Made by a program: the position numbers and the translations under genes. This document shows, piece after piece, positions 56,921 to 64,000 of a DNA stretch of 64,000 nucleotides (the first letter of the stretch is position 1; each line of letters opens with the position of its first letter). The DNA is from Chimonanthus salicifolius. Its lineage: Eukaryota; Streptophyta; Magnoliopsida; Laurales; Calycanthaceae. The notes under the pieces are model-generated. The model was not told where the DNA came from. It did no database searches and saw nothing but the letters and a program-made list of their open reading frames with translations. The stretch spans positions 66,973,390-67,037,389 of the forward strand of contig CM023541.1 of assembly GCA_013350335.1 (NCBI GenBank). Direction: 5' to 3'.

Positions 56921-58513
56921 TGATCTGTAATTTTTCGTCATCCCTACTCTTTTCTGGATGGACGAGCGGGACTTGGAAAAAGGATCTTTTTCGTAAACAC
57001 ATTATGATAAAAAGAAGACTGAGACAAAATATTTTTTAACGTGGTAAAACCCTTTAAATAGGGAAACATCCACGTGGCCAATAACGGGCAAAATTTCCAC
57101 TATAATTGAAAGATGTTTACAATAGTCACCGACTCGACAATCTCGACTTAGTAATTCACTAGGCTCACTACCACTTGTTTTTTTTCATTTCTGGCCGAAT
57201 ACAGAACATGTCTGGTAATGAAACCAGCGCCTAGGGCCGACTCTACCCAAAGACGAGAAAAACGGCTGGTTAAGCCCCACGTGTTAAAAGACACGAATTT
57301 CTTAAGTTACCGCTAAACCCTAGAGGCCCAAATTTCGACGTTTAATAAGTTACCACAAGACTGTAAGAAGCTTATCCCCAAACCTAAATGTGGCCCTTTT
57401 TAAGTTCCCTATCTTCTCTCTCTCTCTCGTTGCTCTTCTCTTGCCTCTCTTTGTCTTCGCCGCTCTTCTCTTGCAGTCTCACTGCTCTTTTTTTATTTCT
57501 CGCTGCTCTTCTCCTCTCTCTCACTGCTCTCTCTCACTCTCTCTTCTCTCGTCCGGCTTGCTCCCTCTCAATCTCAGGTATTTTCTAATTTGTAATAGGT
57601 TTTGATCTTTTTCTTTGTTGGTGTTCCACTTCTAAGCCTTAATTTCTTTGGATTTTCTCTCTGTGCTCTTTAAGAGTTTTTGGCTTGTTATTGTTCCTAT
57701 AATGGTTGGCTAGGTTGATGAGGAACTATGTACCATAGATATATAAATATGTTGTAATAATTATCTTCTTACACCTCAACAGCCCATCTCACCAACGACT
57801 TCAGAAATTCTATGACCTACAAACACAACATAATTTACAAATAGATGAAACATTAGATCACTCGCAATTTATAGATCCATATGAAAAGAATCATACCGCC
57901 AAACACCCCTGCAAATGTATTAATTGAACTTCTGCTTCAGCAAAAAGAGGCTCATAAACAATGGATTATTAATTTTTCTTTTACAGACTTGCTAAAAAGA
58001 ATTTGTGAAGGAAACATTTGCATATCATCAATGTTCAAATCCAACACATTTCCCAGAAAACGTTGAGATCTTTAAAAAGCAAGAAAAGTAGATTTTAGGT
58101 AATTCTTTTATTATATATAATTAAATGTTGCTTATAATAATTTTAAATAGGAAGCAGGCCCTGTTTAAATTTTTTGCTTTAGGCCTCAACTTGCGTTTGG
58201 CGGCTCTACCAGTGCCCTTCTTTGTTTCTTCTGTTTAGTTTGAATACAGAGAGGTGTCTAGACGCTACTATGGCCTGGGATTTTTCTGCCCAATATAATA
58301 AAGAACTCCATTGTTGTTGTCCTTCTATTGTTGTCACTGCTGAAATGCCTGCCTGAGAAAAGACACATGTACACTGTACTTGTACCAGACCCACTTCTAG
58401 AATGATATTTTTGTAGTTGAACAATGACAGTGAAGACTTGTAAAAAACAATGGAACTGTATTTTATTCATGGGACTGATTGATAAAGAATCGCGATAACG
58501 TGTTGTGGTGGCA
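56921..58513 (-). repeat. 5' LTR of the family D element, split by an insertion
   Basis: TGATCTGTAATTTTTCGTC at the left to GTTGTGGTGGCA at the right. Without the 977 bp insertion and its 8 bp duplication it is about 610 bp, matching the copy at 43578-44192. The ends are TG and CA. Confidence 0.7.
57232..58208. mobile_element. hAT-like insertion, 977 bp
   Basis: Absent from the sibling LTR at 43.8 kb, which reads straight across the site. The ends form a short terminal inverted repeat (TAGGGCCGAC and, reversed, TAGAGCCGCC), flanked by an 8 bp duplication with one mismatch (CCAGCGCC at 57224-57231, CCAGTGCC at 58209-58216). The interior has a CT-rich leader (57412-57560), a CAG/GTATTT junction at about 57575 resembling an exon end, and an AT-rich remainder. 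No transposase is recognised. It could carry a captured host promoter and first exon. Confidence 0.65.
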
Positions 58514-59957
58514 CCCTCTCTCTCTCTCATCGTTGTCTTCTCCCTTTCTTTGGTTGTTTTGGGCAGCGTCCCGGCAATGACGTCGAGAGAGTTTTCGCTG
58601 TTTGCTGGGTACATGACACCACCGTTGGTGGGGTGTGTCTCTCTGTTTAATTCTCTTTCTTTATGGATCCAAAACAAGAAATCACATCCTTGACCACCAC
58701 TTACAACCACCGACAATCATTATGGGCAGTTCTCCAACTTCAAACCTTTAATCCACTGATTTGAAAATTCAAATTCAGATTAAATTGCTGAGTTGATGAC
58801 TCAGTCCTCTATTTTTTACTCGATTCGTTTACGAATCAATAAATATAATTTATATATTACGATCTATTAGATTTTAAATTTCACCTAAAAATTTCAACAT
58901 TTTTTAAAATTTCAATAAAAAATTCAATATTTAGACCAGTTTTTAGATAACTCATTATATATTATACTAAATAAGTATTTATATATGTTTTAATTGATAT
59001 GAAAATAATTTAATTTTTTTTGAGAGAATATTTCAATGCATGAGTGAGTTTTTAAAACATTATACGAGTTTCATTGATATTAGTTCAATCAAAATTATTA
59101 CTTTGTCACTTTACAAAATATGTTATATGTTAAAGGGTTTAACCAAACTAAGTAAAACAAGAATCTATATTTTTCAAATAAATAAAACTTTCCTAACTAA
59201 AGCAATTTTATATTCGACCCGACTCATTTATTCGAACCGAACTCAAACATTTTAAATGGGTATGGGTTTAAAGTTTGACGATCCAAATCCAAAATAAACC
59301 CAAACAGAATAACGCATTTAATAAGTAAATTTTGTGACCCAATTATCCCATCGTTCTCTCTCATTCATACCGATCTCATAGAAGAAAAAAAAAGACCCCA
59401 TACTTCTTTGGTGAAGTTAAATTCCCTTTAACAAAAAAACAAGGACATATAGTTTGTTCCTCGTTTTGGTTCCAGTTTGTTACAATCAACCTGTCGGTCT
59501 GAGGTCCTATCACAAGTGGGTTTTCCATATTTTGCTAAATAGAAAAATGGGTCTTACTTCTTTTCATCAAAAAAGGAATAATTATTATTCAGGAAAGTAG
59601 TTTTCCATTCCATGATTGAAATTAAAAAAGGAAATGGAGTGGTTGAAATTGAGGGGACCGAGGGAAATGGGGTTAATTTTCTCGAGAGAAGAGATAGACC
59701 TTTCCGAATTTTCCTTTGCTGAGTGGTGTTCCAATTTCGAAATTTTAGTGGGTCTATGGTGGACGCTTCTCTTGGCGAATCGAGTCCGTCATTTTGGTAT
59801 GGAATCAATTGGAATTCTCAGTGATTTTCAGATTTAATTTATTTTTCTTGACAACAATTTCAAATGAGAGGGGGAGGCGCAATGTTGCCTAGGTAGCGAT
59901 TTAAAAAAAATAAAAACAAAAAATTATTTCGACGTCCGCTTCTCCACACATCACCCA
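58514..59957. other. Unassigned sequence, possibly low copy
   Basis: About 1.4 kb between two LTRs that matches nothing else in the window by eye. It is AT-rich at 58780-59330 with mixed composition around. A minus frame 58716-58258 and a plus frame 59616-59837 are open but have no domain I recognise. It may be the original insertion site, an organelle-derived fragment or an unlisted transposon. I see no RNA gene. Confidence 0.35.
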
Positions 59958-60594
59958 TGTAACGCTTTGACCAAGAGGTTGGCCCAGAATGCTAGTAAAT
60001 TTTTTTTTTAAAAACCTTAATAACTCCTAACTAGGCTGGATCAATAGTTAGGCCCAGAAATAAATGTCACACATGCCCTTTACATGTGGACTCAAGCATA
60101 TACCATATGTCTACCCATTTACAAGTACATATCATATAAACAAATATTTCCATTACAAAAAGGTAATACCATTCATATCAGTGTTACTAGCAGTAACATG
60201 GTGGTTCATACATGATTAAAATATCATAAGTGCCACATGTGGTACTTTGCACAAAACATGTTTCAAAAGAACCAGCAGTCAAATAAAATGAAATTCCCGT
60301 CTGTGGGAATCACAAGCATCTGCAACCACTTTATTCACTCTAAGCTTGAAAGGGCGGTTCCTCCTCCTCGGTTACATCTCCTGAAATGTGAGTGGTGTGA
60401 GCTAACTAGCCCAGTGAAGAGAACAACAATACAGTGTAATAATATCAGGTTAGATAAATCAACATCATTATCATAATTGATTTATCATACCAATATATCA
60501 AGTCATCTCTATTACTGCCGATATCCACCGTAACACCTAGGCACTATGCTAACTACAAAAAACATTAAGACCCGACACGGTCAAAATGCAGAAT

Positions 60595-60720
60595 CTTTCA
60601 AGAACATCTCTGACACGCTTGGGCCGGTACTGACACCTAGGCAGCAACTGACACACTTGAGCCAGTAGATGCAACCGACCCACCTGGGCCGATAATCAAC
60701 ACACCTGGGCCGATAATAGT
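60595..60720. repeat. Short tandem-like repeats, CACCTGGGCCGATAAT word
   Basis: Five loosely repeated units of the form GACAC-CTGGGCCGATAAT or a variant, spaced 20-30 bp apart, inside the family G LTR. Confidence 0.7.
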
Positions 60721-61179
60721 TCAGTAGTTGAGGGTACGTTGAGGTAGTATCAATATCATCATAATGCTCAAGTTCATAAGCATTTCATCATCAATAATCA
60801 CAATATACGATAAAATTGTTAGTAGCAATTAACACATTTCATAATAGTGCATCATGTCTAGGCATATAAGTGGGTTCATTAAGTCTGATTCTTGAAGCCA
60901 CTCATTGCGCTAGATCCTCTTAACCTCATTTACTCCTACTGTAATGTTAAGTTCCTACACCGAAAATGTGGGATTTCACGGTATTGTTTAAACATACAAA
61001 CAAGAATAATGAATCATACAATCATTAATTAAAAATGATACATAGATACAATAACATACATTCATAGTATTTCAAATCTTTTTGTCCTATTTTCTGGGAA
61101 AACTCCAAGGGAATAGATATGAGTCTCATAAATGGGTTACTATCCATTTTAATTACAATAATTATCAATATAATAAGGT

Positions 61180-61350
61180 GCTCAGGCCACTACACATATG
61201 TCTTTAGAAATGACCATGGAGACATATTGAGTTAGGCATAAAGATATAAGATTGCTCAAGCCACTACTCATATATTGAGTTAGGCCTAGAGATATATGAT
61301 GCTTAGGCCACTACTCGTTAATGAGTTAGGCCTAAAGATCACTCAGTGCT
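61180..61350. repeat. Tandem repeat of about 60 bp, three diverged units
   Basis: Repeats of the pattern GCTCAGGCCACTAC, ATATTGAGTTAGGCCTA, AAAGATAT. The units start near 61180, 61252 and 61302. Confidence 0.75.
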
Positions 61351-61594
61351 CGAACCCTTTTCTATCGAGCGGCAAAGTAATCGTTTATCTACTGATAGCT
61401 ACCGGGCTGCGTTTCTACTGCACCACAAATAGAGAGTATCGGCCTGGAAGTGAATACATAATATACGTTCACATAATAATACAAAGAAAGGGTAGTATCT
61501 TTTTAATTATCAAATTGGTATAAACATCACATCAAACCTAGGGTCTAAACTTATCATGGAATCCATAACTTAGGCTAAATTTCAAAAACCAATC

Positions 61595-61990
61595 TGGGTT
61601 CCTCGGAACTTGCCTCAGAACAGTCTATGGCTTCGAAACTTCCAAGCCACTGCATAAACTCTAGGTCTTACAGAACCTTCGGAACATGTTGTTGACTCCA
61701 TCGGAACTGGCACGGTTCACCTTCGGAACTTCCGAAGACCAGGTCTCGGAACGTTTGAGCCTACTTCCGAATAGAAAACAAAAAATCAGAAATCATCAGT
61801 CTCGGTCTGCCTCGGAACCTGCAAAGGTCTGCTCGGAACTTTCGAGTAGTTCGGAACGTCCTAGGAAGTCTCGGAATGCCTGTCTCTCCCGTTGAGGCAG
61901 ATAACACAACGGTTTAGCCTCTGCTCCTTTGGAAACCCGAACTGAAGTTCGGAACTTCAGACGTGTTACCTTCGGAACTTCTGAAGGCCG
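61595..61990. repeat. Palindrome array, CTTCGGAACTTCCGAAG word
   Basis: About a dozen full or half copies of TTCGGAACTTCCGAA, with the best at about 61720 and 61970. Unlike the Copia arrays, it lies downstream of the TATA-like site in element orientation. Confidence 0.8.
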
Positions 61991-63300
61991 TTTCTCGAAA
62001 TCTTCAAGAGACGTCTTCTTCCTCTGTCACCTGCAACAGTGCAGTGACAGGAGGGACAAAGTGAAATACGAATCCAGAAACAATGAGCTTTCTGAATTCG
62101 TTTTTCACATCCTTCAGGTTAGATGGACTCTTCAATGAGTCCTCTTTAATTTCGAAATCAATGAGACCAATAACACTGATTAAAAACATCAGATTCAAAG
62201 AGAAAACCACCAAAACACATGAAATCCTTGTTTTCCATTCAACTTCAAAATCGATTTTAACACTCAAATCTAAACCAATTTCACGTCTATTTGATCCTAG
62301 ATAGGTTAGAATTTGAAAATAAACACAATGGTTACCTTTGCTTCTGTTCCTGGGTTGAAATTCAGCAGTTGAAAAAATCTTCCACTTCAAAGCAATGGTG
62401 AAAATTAAGGAAGAAGCAAGAAAAATAGATAGGAATGCAGAGAAACAATGAGGATTTCCTCTGCGTATGAGGCCTTTAAATAGGATTTGGAGGCTAGGGA
62501 GGTAGACTCCATGCATGGCTATGGAGAAAACACATCAATCTGCAAGCTACGCATGGTAGCTTCATCGTATCACCTGCTACGCAGTGTTTCAGAATTTTCA
62601 AAATTTTCATTTTAGTCCCTCAAATTTATTTTTATATAAGTCCAGCTTATTTTATTTTTAATTTTTAACTAATTAGAAGATTTATTTAATTTAATCCATC
62701 TTAACCAAATGTTGGGTTTTAAAAACACTAAATACCATAAAATTTTGGAGATTTATATTTTATCAAAATTAATTGATTTAAACAGAAATCATAATTTATC
62801 ACTATTCCCTTAATTCAAATTGTATTTATTTAAAGGGTTTAAAGCCTTTATTTCCAAAATCTGAAAGCATAAAAATGAATTAAAACCTAATTTAATAACA
62901 CATATTTTCTTAGAATTTTCTCACTTCTAAAATTGCTTAAAATAATTATTCCCTAGCTTTCGGGTTCTTTTCGGATAGTTTTTTAATAACATTTTCTGAA
63001 ATTAAAAATATAATAAAAATACTTATAAATTTCATAATTTAAATCCTTAATAAGGAAATCAAAATCCTCCATCAATAATCAAACAATTATTTAATAATAA
63101 AATAACACTCTTTATGGTAAATTACCATTTCGCCCTTCCAACTTCAGTGGGTTGGATCAAGGAGTTATCGAGTTGCAATTGGGCCAATCCTGGACTTTTC
63201 ACAAATCCCTTACTGTAATCTTCATGATTAACATGCCAAAAATGATTTATTAAAATAAACCATATTAATTTAGCTAAATTCGCGTGAGGGTATTACGTCA

Positions 63301-64000
63301 TACCCTCGTTAAAGAAATTTCGTCCCGAAATTTAAAATAAACCTCGTACCTTTTACTCCCTGAATAAACTAGGGTATAGCCTCTGCATTGTTGACTCCGG
63401 TTCCCACGTCACATGTTATATGTCACAATGTTGCCATAGCACTTGCACGAGTGGTATAGACTTTCTTTTGAGTACTTGAGTTCAGATCCTTGTATCTCCA
63501 CTGGTACTTCTTCAGATCTTCCGAGACTTCTATGTCCTCTTAGCTGAACAGATGGGATGGATCAGGCTCGTACTTTCTGAACATAGATACATGGAATGTA
63601 CTATGTTACTCTTGCCAAAGTCTAATGGAGATCTAGTTGGTAGGCTACTTCTCCTATTCTCCTCAGAATTTCAAATGGTCCAACATATCGAGGTGATAGT
63701 TCCCCTTGCGACCAAACCGTTGTACTCCACGACGTGGTGCCACACGTAGGAATACTCAGTCGCCGACTGCAAAATCCAAAGGTCTATGCTTTTTGTCAGC
63801 ATAACTATTCTGTCTGCTTTTGGCTATCTTGAGACATTGTCTTATCACTTCAACTTGTTCAGACGTCTCGCTTACCAAGTCTGGATCCAACAGTGCCTTA
63901 TCCCCTACTTCTATCCAACATAGAGGTTACCTACAGGGTCTACCATATGGGCTTCATAGGGTGTCATTTATACTAGAAAGATAAAGTGTTGTATACAAAT
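63301..64000 (-). pseudogene. pol: Integrase C-terminus of the family G gypsy element
   Basis: On the minus strand the far end of integrase is readable in pieces from about 63970 to 63640: an ALLDPDLVSETSEQVEVIRQ block, SRQNSYADKK, then [18 protein letters not shown] and GEVAYQL of the GPF module. Downstream (63640-63360) the expected chromodomain region is too degraded to confirm. Several stops and shifts are present. The element continues beyond the window. Confidence 0.75.

Larger units (their letters stand above)
59958..63300 (-). repeat. LTR of a further gypsy element (family G)
   Basis: Runs TGTAACGCTTTGACC to GGGTATTACGTCA in plus reading, 3343 bp, TG...CA. Immediately right of it comes the reverse polypurine region and the CGTCCCGAAATTT block seen before every gypsy 3' LTR here, so this is the 3' LTR of a minus-strand element. 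A TATA-like CCTATTTAAAGG lies on the minus strand at about 62475. It contains three separate repeat zones. The 170-codon minus frame 62516-62004 lies just downstream of that TATA but shows no domain. Confidence 0.75.

Noticed and set aside
58258..58716. 152-codon minus-strand frame
   Set aside because: Spans the end of an LTR and unassigned DNA; composition is low complexity with no domain.
59330..59870. Plastid or mitochondrial insertion
   Set aside because: Composition is suggestive but I cannot match it to any organelle gene by eye, so it is left unassigned.
62004..62516. 170-codon minus-strand frame in the family G LTR
   Set aside because: No recognisable domain, lies within an LTR and overlaps the palindrome-rich region; treated as chance.

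Overview
The window looks like a stretch of flowering-plant nuclear DNA built almost entirely of nested, broken LTR retrotransposons. I found no host gene I could defend and no rRNA, tRNA or bacterial-type operon. The plant call rests on three things: Ty3/gypsy chromodomain (Tekay/Del-like) elements with 3-4 kb LTRs, Copia elements of SIRE/Maximus type, and primer-binding sites complementary to initiator tRNA-Met in every element where the site is visible. Species cannot be read from the sequence. Family names are my recognition of motifs, not search results.

Layout, left to right. 1-3903: leader and 5' LTR of a minus-strand Tekay-like element, followed by an AT-rich promoter-like unit (3904-4862) and a CA/CGCA microsatellite. 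5055-7889: minus-strand Copia gag, leader and two partial LTRs in tandem. 7890-9634: plus-strand Copia LTR, joined through a short duplicated LTR scrap to a plus-strand Tekay-like pol pseudogene (9700-13006) with its 3' LTR (13069-15435), which abuts an oppositely oriented Tekay LTR (15436-17442). 17443-26058: a plus-strand Copia element that keeps gag but lacks pol, carrying a solo LTR (22620-24377, TSD AATTT). 26059-40364: a minus-strand Copia leader and LTR, split by a complete, young Tekay-type insertion (27583-39557, TSD AAACC, two nearly identical 3.8 kb LTRs, defective interior). 40365-43387: 3' end and LTR of another plus-strand Copia element. 43578-44192: a short LTR of another family. 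46148-56668: a minus-strand Tekay-like element with both LTRs (the distal one truncated) and a nearly readable RNase H-integrase-chromodomain part, carrying a hAT-type MITE (48276-48551). 56669-58513: start of another minus-strand LTR element, whose LTR is split by a 977 bp hAT-like insertion. 58514-59957: unassigned. 59958-64000: LTR and start of the interior of a further minus-strand gypsy element that runs off the window.

The observation I rate highest is structural. Nearly every LTR here carries an array of short imperfect palindromes about 12-30 bp long, and the palindrome word differs between families or subfamilies. In the Copia LTRs the array always occupies U3 just upstream of a TATA-like box, while U5 stays alignable. 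Seven families or subfamilies, a MITE among them, show the pattern with different words. Whether it is undescribed I cannot tell without a literature and database search.

No element here looks autonomous. Protease, RT and gag frames are broken throughout. The young element at 27583-39557 must have been mobilised in trans, because its interior lacks recognisable gag, protease and RT.
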